A stretch of 64,000 bases of DNA. Source: Fimbriimonadaceae bacterium. GTDB lineage: Bacteria; Armatimonadota; Fimbriimonadia; Fimbriimonadales; Fimbriimonadaceae. A program made the translations under genes and the position numbers. Below are positions 1 through 9,228 of this stretch, piece after piece. Location of the stretch: contig CP075364.1 of the NCBI GenBank assembly GCA_019454105.1, positions 2,235,362-2,299,361 of the forward strand, given 5' to 3'. The notes beneath the pieces were generated by a model. That model was not told where the DNA came from, made no database searches, and saw only the letters and a program-made list of their open reading frames with translations. Positions within the stretch are counted from its first letter, which is position 1. Each line of letters starts with the position of its first letter.

Positions 1-3000
1 CAGGCCAGCCAGCCCGAAGGGCCCCTGGATCCTTGGCTCAAGGTTGCCCGTGGCTTCATTCCCGACGAAGTTCAGCGAGAGTACGACCGGGCGGGGGCTC
101 GATCGGTCGAAGGCTTCTTCGAACTAGAGGCTTCCGGCAGACCGGAGGAGACGCCGCGGGTGCGTGGCGCGTTCCAGGCTCGGGTTTCCGCCATTCGGGT
201 GCCTGGCATCTCCGGAGAATCGGGCGCCGAGGCGAGCGCGTTTGGCACGCTCGACTTGGCCCAGGCCAGGATGACGATCAGGAACCGGGGTTCGGTCGGA
301 ACTTTCGATGGGAGGATCGGCTTTGCTGACAAGCTCCTGGCGGACGGAAGGGTTCAAGCCTCGGTCTCCTCCGACGGGGCCCTTGAAAAAGGAATCGTGC
401 CCAGGGGTTTCCGCTTCTCGGGGGCGAGCTACGATGGCCGATTGGTGATCAACGGGCAGGATGTCGGCCTAGACGGCGAGGCGAAAGCCAAAAGCATGCA
501 GTTCCAAGGCGAATCGTTCGCCAATCTGGTCGCCAGGGTCGGGCTTTCGGACAGCCGCTTGAGCGTGACCGGCGGCACGGGCTCTTGGACAGGTGTCCCG
601 TTCAAGGCGGCGGCGCTCGCGGATCTGTCAAAGCAAACGATCGTCGGCGGTCTCGAAGCGGGCTCGGTCCCGCTCGGGCTCTTGGCCAAACGCGCCGGAT
701 TCGATGGGCTCTCGGGATCGGCAGGAGTCAAAGCCGTTCTGCGAGGAACCTTAAAGCGCCCGATTTTGCTGGCGTACGCTGAGGGTCGCGCAGATTACGC
801 GCCCAAGGGTTCGGAATCGTTGAACCTTGGCCGGTTTCAAGTCCAGTTCAAGAGCGAAACAGAAAGGATCCGCATCGATCGCTTGTTCGTCGACGGCCCC
901 GTAGGTACTTTTGTGGCGCATGGGGCTCTTGACGCCAAAGGAGCCGAGATCTTGGTCAGGGCTGGCGGCTTGCCCTTGTCCCTGATCGACCCCGATCTCG
1001 ACGGAACGGGATCGTTTGCCGGTGTTCTCCGCGGCAGTCCCGACAGGCCACGATTTGAGGGGATGGTCGAGGCTGTGGCCGTCGACTACCGTGGACGAAG
1101 CGTGGCCCAGGCCCAGGCAAGACTGTCGGTCGATGCCGAGCGAGTTCAGGTTGACGAGTTCTGGGCCCTCACTGGCTCAGGAATCGCCGAGGCAGGGGGC
1201 TCGCTTGACCTTCGCACCAGACGGATCGAAGGCGAGTTCCAAGTTCGCGACTTGTTGATGGGGCACTGGGCAGGACCTAACATTGTGGGCCCCGCCAACT
1301 TGGAGCATGGGCGAGTGTCAGGAAGCCTTGACGATCCAGTCGTGACCGCCAAACTCACCTCCCAACAAGCCTTCGTCTTCGGAACTCCGGTAGAGAGAAC
1401 GTCAGTGACAGCCCGGTATGAAGGCGGCGTTATGCGATGGGAAGGGACAATGTCGATGCGCTACGGCGGCAGCCTGTCGCATGATGGCGAGTGGGACACA
1501 GCTTCCGAGTCGGCAAAGTTCAAGGCCGAGTTCGAGAGTCTTAACCTCGAATCGGTCGCCAGCATCCAAGGGCCAGCGAGTATCGGTGGGGCCGCCTCGG
1601 GCCGGGTCTCCGGCGAATGGGATCCAAGTCAGGGACTTCGGGGGACGGGAGAAGCCAGGCTCAGTTCCGTCATCGTCAACGGCGAACCCATCGGCAACGG
1701 GAGCCTTGCTCTTCAGATGTCGGGTCCCGAGGTTCTTGGCACGGCGATGGTCGGCTCGACAGACCGGTTCCTGGAAATCGATTCGTTTACGATAAACGCA
1801 GAAAATTTAACTTATCGTGGCACTGGCGCTGCGTTCAACGTGTCGCTCCAAAAGCTCTTGGCCACGGCAACGCGGCGCGCCGGACTCGACATCGAGACCC
1901 AGTCCTTGTTGCAGGATCTGAACGGATCCATCACGGGAGAAGCCGTATTCAGCGGCGAAGGGGCCGATTGGCAGGTGAACGAAGGTGACCTCGTATTCGA
2001 AGGGCTGACGTTCCGTGGCTCGAATGCCGGATCTGTCACCGTGAAGGGGTCGAAAGCAGGCCCCATGTGGTCGGTCGATTCGCTCACATGGGACAGTCCA
2101 GAGGGGTCGTTGACAGCATCGGGGCTCTTTGACGAGAAGGGTGCCGAAAAGCTCGAAGCGACCGTGACGAACCTTTCTCTGTCGTGGATCCATCGCGTGT
2201 TTCCGAATCTGCCGCTCGTCAATGGCAGAGCGACCGTTTCGGCGACGGGTTCCGGGCCTTGGGAGTCGTTGGCCGCGCGCGGCACCGCGCTCTTGAGCAC
2301 GGAGTCTCTCGTCCAGCCTGACGGAAGCGTCCTGCAGTTGCCTCTTCAGATATTGGCAGACGAGTTGGCGCTCTCCAACGGGGACCTCACCGCTCAAGGA
2401 AAGCTGTACTTCAGAGGGTTCAGCGGTGGGGTCTCCGCAAGACTACCGATCGCTGGCTTGACCGAGTTGGACGAGGAGAAGGCGGCCCGTCTGGAGGTCG
2501 CCTTCGACAGGCGGTCGGTAAGCGACCTTGAAGAGTTCCTTCCTGCCGTCGATGTCGGCAAGTCTGAAGGTCATGCGGACCTTCGGTTTGGCCTTCGGGC
2601 GACCCGTGGCTCCGTGAGCCTGGTCGGCGACGCAAACTTTGTTGCCAAGACGCTGGTGCTGAAAGACGACAAAGGCGAATGGCGCGACGTGAACGTCAAT
2701 GTTGGGGCGACGGGCACGTCGGCCACCGTCATGGCTCAGGCCGAGAGCGCAAGGGGCGGATCGGTCACGGCCGAACTGCGAGCGGCGTTCCAAGACGTAC
2801 TGGGCGAATCGTTCTCGGTCAACAACTTGCTGTCTGACACGAGTCTGGCCGGAACAGTCTCGATCGACCGGCTCAATGTCGCTCAGAGTCTGGCCCTCGG
2901 CGCCTTGCCGCCCAACGCGGTCCAACCGAAGGCCAGCACGGCCCAAGTTTCTGGGGAGATCTCAATCGGGGGAGTGGGCAACCGGCCCGTTGTCTCCGGC

Positions 3001-3897
3001 GAGCTACGGGTCAGTGAAGCCATCGTGAACCTACCCGACGAGTTCGGCTCGCCAAGTGGCCAGCCGTTGGCGATCGATCCCGTCTTCGACAATCTTACGA
3101 TCGTTGCTGCGAACGACTCGGTCATCGCCACCGCCATCGGGCCCCTCACTGTGGGCGGGGTCGGCGTGCTCAAAGGCCCCGTCAGCCAGCTCGACGTCGA
3201 TTGGCCCCTGACCCTACAACGAGGCGAACTCAGGCTTCCGAACAATCGGATCCGGCTCGAGCCGGGAGGCACCATCCGGATCGGCACTCAGAGCCTCGCC
3301 GGCGGCGGGCCGACACCGAGGGTCGACCTTGACCTTGAGGGTCGGACTCAAATCGTCGCCCGGTCGGGCACGGGCCAGTACGAGGCTTATCGGATCGACC
3401 TGACGATCCGAGGCAACCTCCTTGACGATGCCAGCGTCAGGATCAAGGCTGCATCCGATCCGCCGGGCCTCTCGGAAGGCGAGATCTTGGCCGCCATCGG
3501 CCAGAGGCAACTGGTCGAGGGCCTCGCCAGCTCTGTGATCGAAGGGAGGATCGAGCAAGACTTCCTGCGGGACACTTTCTACTCGGTCGCGGTACCGAGC
3601 CTGACCCAGCGCCTGACGGACTCGATCGCCGAGGGGCTGGGGCTCGACTTCCTCAGCGTCGATTACAATCCGTTCGAGCAGTTCGTCGTCAGCGTTGGCA
3701 AGACGCTCGCCCCTGGGCTCGTCCTCCAAGCCACGCGCCAATTGCAGGACACTGGGCTTCAGCGGATCCGATACGACGTGCGGTTGTCATACCGATTGCC
3801 GACCTCTGACCGTCGCTTGCGGCGCTTCCGAGTTGGGCTCGGTTTCGACCAAGATTCGCCTTGGAAGATCACTTTGGACTGGAGCACCAGGTTCTGA
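1..3897 (+). CDS. tamB: TamB-like translocation/lipid-transport protein (5' truncated)
   Basis: The frame is open from the first base of the window, so the N-terminus lies outside; at least 1,298 residues are visible. The protein is built of repetitive beta-strand segments rich in G, S and D, as in the AsmA/TamB groove. The last ~300 residues match the TamB C-terminal (DUF490) domain: a stretch on VDLDLEGRTQI, then GEILAAIGQRQL, then a short barrel-like end finishing in TLDWSTRF. TamB proteins span the periplasm and work with Omp85 proteins or in phospholipid transport. It lies 83 bp upstream of bamA, a common arrangement. Family call is firm; exact substrate is unknown. Confidence 0.9.
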   Translation, partial: QASQPEGPLDPWLKVARGFIPDEVQREYDRAGARSVEGFFELEASGRPEETPRVRGAFQARVSAIRVPGISGESGAEASAFGTLDLAQARMTIRNRGSVGTFDGRIGFADKLLADGRVQASVSSDGALEKGIVPRGFRFSGASYDGRLVINGQDVGLDGEAKAKSMQFQGESFANLVARVGLSDSRLSVTGGTGSWTGVPFKAAALADLSKQTIVGGLEAGSVPLGLLAKRAGFDGLSGSAGVKAVLRGTLKRPILLAYAEGRADYAPKGSESLNLGRFQVQFKSETERIRIDRLFVDGPVGTFVAHGALDAKGAEILVRAGGLPLSLIDPDLDGTGSFAGVLRGSPDRPRFEGMVEAVAVDYRGRSVAQAQARLSVDAERVQVDEFWALTGSGIAEAGGSLDLRTRRIEGEFQVRDLLMGHWAGPNIVGPANLEHGRVSGSLDDPVVTAKLTSQQAFVFGTPVERTSVTARYEGGVMRWEGTMSMRYGGSLSHDGEWDTASESAKFKAEFESLNLESVASIQGPASIGGAASGRVSGEWDPSQGLRGTGEARLSSVIVNGEPIGNGSLALQMSGPEVLGTAMVGSTDRFLEIDSFTINAENLTYRGTGAAFNVSLQKLLATATRRAGLDIETQSLLQDLNGSITGEAVFSGEGADWQVNEGDLVFEGLTFRGSNAGSVTVKGSKAGPMWSVDSLTWDSPEGSLTASGLFDEKGAEKLEATVTNLSLSWIHRVFPNLPLVNGRATVSATGSGPWESLAARGTALLSTESLVQPDGSVLQLPLQILADELALSNGDLTAQGKLYFRGFSGGVSARLPIAGLTELDEEKAARLEVAFDRRSVSDLEEFLPAVDVGKSEGHADLRFGLRATRGSVSLVGDANFVAKTLVLKDDKGEWRDVNVNVGATGTSATVMAQAESARGGSVTAELRAAFQDVLGESFSVNNLLSDTSLAGTVSIDRLNVAQSLALGALPPNAVQPKASTAQVSGEISIGGVGNRPVVSGELRVSEAIVNLPDEFGSPSGQPLAIDPVFDNLTIVAANDSVIATAIGPLTVGGVGVLKGPVSQLDVDWPLTLQRGELRLPNNRIRLEPGGTIRIGTQSLAGGGPTPRVDLDLEGRTQIVARSGTGQYEAYRIDLTIRGNLLDDASVRIKAASDPPGLSEGEILAAIGQRQLVEGLASSVIEGRIEQDFLRDTFYSVAVPSLTQRLTDSIAEGLGLDFLSVDYNPFEQFVVSVGKTLAPGLVLQATRQLQDTGLQRIRYDVRLSYRLPTSDRRLRRFRVGLGFDQDSPWKITLDWSTRF

Positions 3898-3965
3898 TGG
3901 GACGTTGGGGCCCGCCATTTCCAAACGGCGATGAGCGGTGCGCGTCTAAACTACACGGTCACTCA

Positions 3966-3971
3966 AGGAGG
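3966..3971 (+). promoter_or_regulatory. Shine-Dalgarno that sets the TTG start of bamA
   Basis: AGGAGG lies 9 nt upstream of a TTG codon at 3981. It decides the start, since the open frame extends upstream into tamB but only this TTG is followed directly by a signal peptide. Confidence 0.8.
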
Positions 3972-3980
3972 ATACGACCC

Positions 3981-5786
3981 TTGGTCAAACGGATCTTGAC
4001 AATAACGATTTTTGCGCTCGTCGCTGCGATGGGCTTTGGGCAAGCGGTGGCGACGGCCAGCGACGTGCTGGTGCAAGGAAACAAGGCGGTCTCGACGGAG
4101 GCCATCTTGGCAGCGATGAAGGTCAAGGTCGGGCGGCCCTTCTCGTCAAAGGAACTCCTTGACGACGAAGCGGCCATCCGCAATCTTGGATTCTTCCAAG
4201 ACGTCAAGGTGATGAGCCGTCCCAAGTCAGAGAGCGAGGCCGACGTCGTGGTCATGGTCGCCGAATGGCCCGTGGTCAGGGAGGTCAAGGTCACCGGCAA
4301 CACGGTCCTTTCGACAGAGAAGGTCACCGAGATTGCGACCTCCATCCAGGAGGTCGGGCTCGTTTGGAACATGCGGAACGCGAGGCCGATCCGAGACGAG
4401 ATCACCAAGGAATACGAGGGCCGCGGGTTCCTTGTCCAGTTCGACGCGCTCGGCCCTGACGAGTCATCACCAGGGACGTTGCTCATCAGCCTGGTCGAGC
4501 CGACCGTGAACGAGATCAAGCTGATCGGGCTGCGCCGGACAGAAGAAAAGGTCATCAGGCGGATCATGAAGACCAAGCCGGGGGGAGTCTTCAGTGCCCG
4601 AGATTGGCGGCGCGACATCGAGGAGCTCTACTACACCTATTGGTTCGAGCCGGACGAGGGCGTGAAGCCGGCGATTCCCGAGCCGACGGACACGCCCGGG
4701 CAGTACAACCTCGCGATCGAGTTCAAGGAGGCCAGGACGGCCATGATCAACGCTGGCATCGCCTTGGATCCCCAGAGCCGCCTGGTCGGCACCCTGAGTT
4801 ACGGCGACAGCAACTTTCTGGGCCGGGGCCAGAATGTCGGGGTTCAGCTGTCGCAGGCGACCGCCGGTGGTGGCCCTAGCGCCGAGTTTGCCTTCGGTAA
4901 CCGGTTCTATGACGCGAAGGACACGTCGATGAACGTGACGCTCTTCTCCCGTGTCGTCTACAACTTCACGGGAAGCGGAACCGACCCGTTTGGAGGGGGC
5001 GGAAGAAGCGACAAGTTTGACGAGCGGCGTTCTGGCGGCTCGGTCAGTTTCACAAGACCCCTGGGCGACTACCGGGCTACGCTGGGTCTGAAAGGCCAGA
5101 ACATTCGCACGATCGAAACCAGCACTGACCCGACGATCGAGTTCATTCAGCAAGACGGCGACCTCGTCACTTTGCAGCTCGGGGTCAGCCATGACCTTCG
5201 CAGACCCTCGGTCGAACCATATAGCGGACGGCTCTTGTCCCTCCTCGTTGAGCCTTCGTACAGCAACGTCAACCGGATTGGCGGCGCTGTGAGCGGGTTC
5301 AAGAACATCCTCGGAACCAACTTCTTCTTGAGGAACCAGGTCGAGTACCGACAGTATTGGTCACGGCCAGTCCCAGATGACACTCCGCTCGATAAACCGC
5401 GGCCGGTCGTCGCCCTCAGGGTCAAATATGGGTTCGTGAGCGGGGACGCGCCGTTCTTCGAGCAGCTGTTCGTCGGCGGTGCCGATTCCTTGCGCGGCTA
5501 TCCCAACCAGAGATTCTGGGGCAAACAGTCGTTGCTCGGAACCCTTGAGTACCGGCATCCTGTCCAGCGTTCCTTCAACATCGTCGCCTTTGCCGACTAC
5601 GGCGGGGCCTGGGGCGGCTATGGCCAGCTCAAAGACTTTCCGCAGAGCCGCCGGCCCGATCTCAGATTGGGCTATGGCCTTGGCGTCGCCTTCCGCGTCC
5701 CACAACTCGGCTCGATCCGAGTCGACTTCGCCTTCAACCAGGAAGGCGGAAACCGCACCCACTTCTCCTTTGGATCTAACTTCTAA
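3981..5786 (+). CDS. bamA: BamA/Omp85 outer-membrane assembly factor
   Basis: About 601 residues from a TTG start. A signal peptide (MVKRILTITIF, then a hydrophobic run ending near AVA) is followed by about three POTRA repeats (residues ~25-270; each has the GN..(V/L)S pattern) and a C-terminal 16-strand-type barrel. LRGY near FVGGADSLRGYPN is the Omp85 VRGF/Y motif in loop 6, and the C-terminus ends in FGSNF, a terminal-Phe beta signal. It folds and inserts outer-membrane barrels. It is shorter than E. coli BamA (five POTRA). It follows tamB and overlaps ompH by one base (TAATG), so it sits in an envelope-biogenesis operon. Confidence 0.93.
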   Translation: MVKRILTITIFALVAAMGFGQAVATASDVLVQGNKAVSTEAILAAMKVKVGRPFSSKELLDDEAAIRNLGFFQDVKVMSRPKSESEADVVVMVAEWPVVREVKVTGNTVLSTEKVTEIATSIQEVGLVWNMRNARPIRDEITKEYEGRGFLVQFDALGPDESSPGTLLISLVEPTVNEIKLIGLRRTEEKVIRRIMKTKPGGVFSARDWRRDIEELYYTYWFEPDEGVKPAIPEPTDTPGQYNLAIEFKEARTAMINAGIALDPQSRLVGTLSYGDSNFLGRGQNVGVQLSQATAGGGPSAEFAFGNRFYDAKDTSMNVTLFSRVVYNFTGSGTDPFGGGGRSDKFDERRSGGSVSFTRPLGDYRATLGLKGQNIRTIETSTDPTIEFIQQDGDLVTLQLGVSHDLRRPSVEPYSGRLLSLLVEPSYSNVNRIGGAVSGFKNILGTNFFLRNQVEYRQYWSRPVPDDTPLDKPRPVVALRVKYGFVSGDAPFFEQLFVGGADSLRGYPNQRFWGKQSLLGTLEYRHPVQRSFNIVAFADYGGAWGGYGQLKDFPQSRRPDLRLGYGLGVAFRVPQLGSIRVDFAFNQEGGNRTHFSFGSNF

Positions 5787-6445
5787 TGCAACAGAACACT
5801 CCGAACTTCGTCACAAAACCGATCGCCTGGGGTGGCTGGGCCCTGGCCGCCGCTCTCGCTGGGTTCATGGCCCTGTCCGGATTCCAAACTCCCGCGAGCA
5901 AGGTCGGCATCATCGACATGGACAAGGTCATCTTCGAGAGCGAAATGGGCAAGAAGAACGCTGACGACCTGGAGGCTGCGGTCAAGTCGCGTCAAGGCGT
6001 CCTTGAGTTCGCCCAGACTCACCGCGTCTTGACCCTTGAACAAGCCCAAGAATTGAAGAACCTCTCGATCAAGCCGACTCTGACCGATCAAGAGAAGCAG
6101 AAGCTCGACAAAGTGCGAGCGGACGTCATCCAGGCCGCCAAGAACTTCGACTCTCTCAACCAAAAGTCCAATCCGACTGAAGAAGACCGAAACCTCCTCC
6201 AGGAGTACAACGGACGCATCCAGACGACGGGAAATCTGTTGAGCGAGTGGAACCAGCAGTTCCAACAAGAGTTGGAGGCCCTGCGCAACAAAATGATTCA
6301 AGACTCAACGACCCGAGCCAACCAAATCCTGAAGGATCTGGCCAAAAAAGAAGGCTATTCGACCGTCTTCTTGTCCCGGGTCGCGCCCTATGCCGCGAAC
6401 GACCTGACCGACTCCGTCGTCAAATCAATGAATGCGCCGCGCTAG
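5786..6445 (+). CDS. OmpH/Skp-family periplasmic chaperone
   Basis: 219 residues: an N-terminal membrane segment (WALAAALAGFMAL, likely uncleaved anchor or signal), then KVGIIDMDKVIFES, the standard Skp opening strand, and a long charged coiled-coil body (~residues 55-185). Skp trimers hold unfolded outer-membrane proteins in the periplasm and hand them to BamA. The start codon overlaps the bamA stop (TAATG), and the 3' end overlaps the following lipoprotein gene by 14 bp. Longer than classic Skp (~160 aa) because of an extended coiled coil. Confidence 0.85.
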   Translation: MQQNTPNFVTKPIAWGGWALAAALAGFMALSGFQTPASKVGIIDMDKVIFESEMGKKNADDLEAAVKSRQGVLEFAQTHRVLTLEQAQELKNLSIKPTLTDQEKQKLDKVRADVIQAAKNFDSLNQKSNPTEEDRNLLQEYNGRIQTTGNLLSEWNQQFQQELEALRNKMIQDSTTRANQILKDLAKKEGYSTVFLSRVAPYAANDLTDSVVKSMNAPR

Positions 6446-7415
6446 TTTGCTCCTCTTGCCAGCCGCGCTGGCCGTCGTCGGGTGTGAATCCGGCCTCACG
6501 GAAGCCAAGATCGTGGCTATGGTCCGGGAACGAGAAGCCGCTCAAGCGGCGGGCAAGGCTTGGGCCATGCCGAATCCACCCGTCGAGACGGCGCAAACCC
6601 CGGATCTTGAGGCCCGCAATGTGCTTGTAGGCTCTACAGAAGAGGAGGCGCGGCGGGCCCAAGGCCTCCTGGACGCCGGACAGGGCTCAGACATCGAGCG
6701 CTTGTCACGAGAGTTGACCCGCGCCTACCTGGCGGAGTTCCGGTCGAAGTCGGCCGGCGAGTGGGGCCAGATCGATGAGCGTAACTCTCAGAGGACCCTT
6801 CAGGCCCTTTTTGCGGCAGAATCGGCGTTCTTGTCCCATGCGAGCCTTGTCGGGCCGCTTTGGGGCACGGTCGCCTTCGCGGCTGCGTTTCCTGACCCCG
6901 ACCCGATGTCGCTCCGGGAACCGCCAGTCTACGACTTCATCGGGCGGCAAGACTTCAAGATGGCTGCGGCGGCCCGGACTCGGATCAGGTCTCTTGACGA
7001 GTCGTTTCGGGCAGTCTATGGCCAATCCATCGATGAGGCGACCCAGAAACTGAGGGCTGAACGGACCACTTGGCTTAAAGATCAGATTCAGGGAGAAGAC
7101 GAGGCCAGGCAGAGGGCGGAGAGAGAAGCCCGGTCCCTTGTCTCGACTTCGACCGGACGAGTCCGAGAGGGCATTCAGCCTCCGGTGGTGGCCATGCCTC
7201 CGACGAGCGGAGAGAGGGTCAGCATCGCAGGAATCAGGCCCAGCGATCCTGATTGGCGTGTTCGCCCGGAGTCCGGTTGGAACGCCGGACAACGGGAACG
7301 AGAGAGAATCCAGGTCTACTCTGACGTCCACGGTTATCGTCCCGACCCACGAGTCGGCACCGACGTCACGTCAGACTTTAGGTCATGGCAGCAGAAGCGC
7401 GGGTTTGGACGCTAG
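6432..7415 (+). CDS. Predicted lipoprotein of unknown function
   Basis: 327 residues. MRRASLLLLPAALAVVGC is a signal peptide with a lipobox (VVGC), so the mature protein should be lipidated at Cys18. The rest is Arg/Glu-rich, with a coiled-coil-like part near residues 190-235 and a proline-rich basic tail. I recognise no domain. It overlaps ompH upstream by 14 bp and lpxD downstream by 31 bp, so it is cotranslated with outer-membrane assembly and lipid A genes, which suggests an envelope role. Confidence 0.75.
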   Translation: MRRASLLLLPAALAVVGCESGLTEAKIVAMVREREAAQAAGKAWAMPNPPVETAQTPDLEARNVLVGSTEEEARRAQGLLDAGQGSDIERLSRELTRAYLAEFRSKSAGEWGQIDERNSQRTLQALFAAESAFLSHASLVGPLWGTVAFAAAFPDPDPMSLREPPVYDFIGRQDFKMAAAARTRIRSLDESFRAVYGQSIDEATQKLRAERTTWLKDQIQGEDEARQRAEREARSLVSTSTGRVREGIQPPVVAMPPTSGERVSIAGIRPSDPDWRVRPESGWNAGQRERERIQVYSDVHGYRPDPRVGTDVTSDFRSWQQKRGFGR

Positions 7416-8419
7416 GCCAAATCGCGAGCCTCGTTGATGGGAAGCTTCATGGCCCTTCTGATCAGCCCGTCTCGCGCCCTGTGCCCGCAGGCTGGGACGA
7501 ACCAAGCGGCATCACGTTCGCCGAAGACGAAGCGAACCTGTCGAAGGCCCAGGGCTCGTCGGTCGGGGCTGTCCTGATCGGGCCCGGTATGGTCTTGGGC
7601 GACCGTCCGCACATCGTCGTTTCAAGCCCAAGAGCAGCATTTTTCAGAGTTCTCGGAGCGTTCGAGACCCAGCCTTTCCTTGAATCTGGGGTTCATCCGA
7701 CGGCGGTCGTTGCGCCCGAGGCAACGGTAGAGCCTGGGGCTTCGGTCGGGGCGTTCGCCGTCATCGAGGCGCGAGCCGTCGTCGAGAGCGGGGCTAGGGT
7801 CTTTGCCCACTGCTATGTCGGCCAGGGCAGTCGGATTGGAGCCAGGAGCGTGCTCATGCCCGGGGTCGTGCTCTACCCGAATGTCGTGATCGGGGCCGAT
7901 TGCCTGCTTCACTCCGGGGTCGTGCTCGGGTGCGATGGCTTCGGCTTCTTCTGGGACGGGTCGCGGCAGATGAAGATTCCTCATGCTGGGCATCTGCGAG
8001 TAGGCGATATGTGCGAGTTTGGGGCTAATACGTGTATTGATCGGGCCACTTGTGGGGACAGTATTGTCGGCGAGGGCGTCAAGCTCGACAATCTGGTCCA
8101 CATCGGCCACAACGCACGGATCGGCGCGCACACGGTAATGGCGGGCCAGGTCGGTGTTTCGGGCAGCGTGACCCTGGGCGAACGGTGCGTCATTGGGGGA
8201 CAGTCGGGAATCACTGATCATGTGACCGTCGCAGGCGGCACACGGGTCGGAGGGATGTCGGGAGTATCGAACGATGTGCCAGATGCCAAGGAGCTCTTCG
8301 GAATCCCGGCTCGGCCCTTGGCTGAGTCGATGAGGTCTTTGGCGGCGCTCCGAAAACTCCCGGAGCTCTTCAAGCGAGTCATGGCCTTGGAGTCCCAAAT
8401 CAAGAGGACTCAAGATTGA
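7385..8419 (+). CDS. lpxD: LpxD, UDP-3-O-acylglucosamine N-acyltransferase
   Basis: 344 residues. LpxD transfers the second 3-hydroxyacyl chain from ACP to UDP-3-O-acyl-glucosamine in lipid A synthesis. Residues ~1-100 form the uridine-binding domain; from ~105 a left-handed beta-helix of hexapeptide repeats follows (HPTAVV, GASVGA, etc.), and LVHIGHNARIG contains the catalytic His. The C-terminus is helical. It overlaps the next gene, lpxC, by 4 bp (TTGA). Confidence 0.93.
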   Translation: MAAEARVWTLGQIASLVDGKLHGPSDQPVSRPVPAGWDEPSGITFAEDEANLSKAQGSSVGAVLIGPGMVLGDRPHIVVSSPRAAFFRVLGAFETQPFLESGVHPTAVVAPEATVEPGASVGAFAVIEARAVVESGARVFAHCYVGQGSRIGARSVLMPGVVLYPNVVIGADCLLHSGVVLGCDGFGFFWDGSRQMKIPHAGHLRVGDMCEFGANTCIDRATCGDSIVGEGVKLDNLVHIGHNARIGAHTVMAGQVGVSGSVTLGERCVIGGQSGITDHVTVAGGTRVGGMSGVSNDVPDAKELFGIPARPLAESMRSLAALRKLPELFKRVMALESQIKRTQD

Positions 8420-9228
8420 AACGTTCGTTCCCAAGGCGAACCCTGGCAGGACCTGTCGAGTTCCAGGGATTGGGGCTGCATTCGGGTCGGCGCGCTGCGG
8501 TCGTCGTCCGTCCTGGATCCGAGGGTTATCGGTTTCACCTCGACGGAGACACTTTGGCTGCGAGCCCAAACGAGGTCACCGACACCTCCCGGTGCACCAA
8601 GCTCGGTTCTGTTTCCGTGGTCGAACATCTGTTGAGCGCGCTCGCTGGAATGGGCCTGACAGACGCCGAAATCGATCTCTCGGAGCCCGAACTGCCTGCC
8701 CTAGACGGGGCAGCCGCGGAATATGCCGAAGGCTTTGAATCGGTGGGCTCCAAGGACATCGGTCGAATAGAATTGTCTATGTTTGAACGTGTGTTCCTGA
8801 TCGAACCACCGATTCGGATCGCCATTTCGGTCGGCACCGGCCACTGGCGGTTCGACTTTGAGTGCGACGATCGCTGGCCTCACTCTCAGTCGTTCGAGGC
8901 CCTTCTTGACCCGGCCACCTATCGTAACGAGATCGCACCGGCTCGGACGTTCGCTTTCGAAGAGGAGGTCGAACCGCTTCGTGCCGCCGGGCTCGGAAAG
9001 GGTCTCGATGAAGGCACCGCCTTGATTCTCGGACGTGACGGATACGTCAACCGAGCCAGATGGCCAGACGAGCCTGCCAGGCACAAGCTCCTCGACCTGA
9101 TCGGAGACCTGGCTCTTGCGGGTGTCCCGCCGTGTCTGCTTGATGTCGTGGCCGTGCGGAGCGGGCACCGGGCCAACGTGGCCGCCGCCCAGCGTTTAGC
9201 CCAGCACGTCCGGGTCGAGCGCTTCTAG
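8416..9228 (+). CDS. lpxC: LpxC, UDP-3-O-acyl-N-acetylglucosamine deacetylase
   Basis: 270 residues from TTG (AGAGGA lies 7 nt upstream). This zinc enzyme performs the committed step of lipid A synthesis. Zinc ligands are visible: H71 in VVEHLLSAL, H223 and D227 in HKLLDLIGD, and the catalytic His in GHRANV (H251). It is shorter than E. coli LpxC (305 aa), mainly in the inserts. The gene ends the envelope operon, and its last 33 bp overlap the 3' end of the oppositely oriented oxidoreductase gene. Confidence 0.92.
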   Translation: MKRSFPRRTLAGPVEFQGLGLHSGRRAAVVVRPGSEGYRFHLDGDTLAASPNEVTDTSRCTKLGSVSVVEHLLSALAGMGLTDAEIDLSEPELPALDGAAAEYAEGFESVGSKDIGRIELSMFERVFLIEPPIRIAISVGTGHWRFDFECDDRWPHSQSFEALLDPATYRNEIAPARTFAFEEEVEPLRAAGLGKGLDEGTALILGRDGYVNRARWPDEPARHKLLDLIGDLALAGVPPCLLDVVAVRSGHRANVAAAQRLAQHVRVERF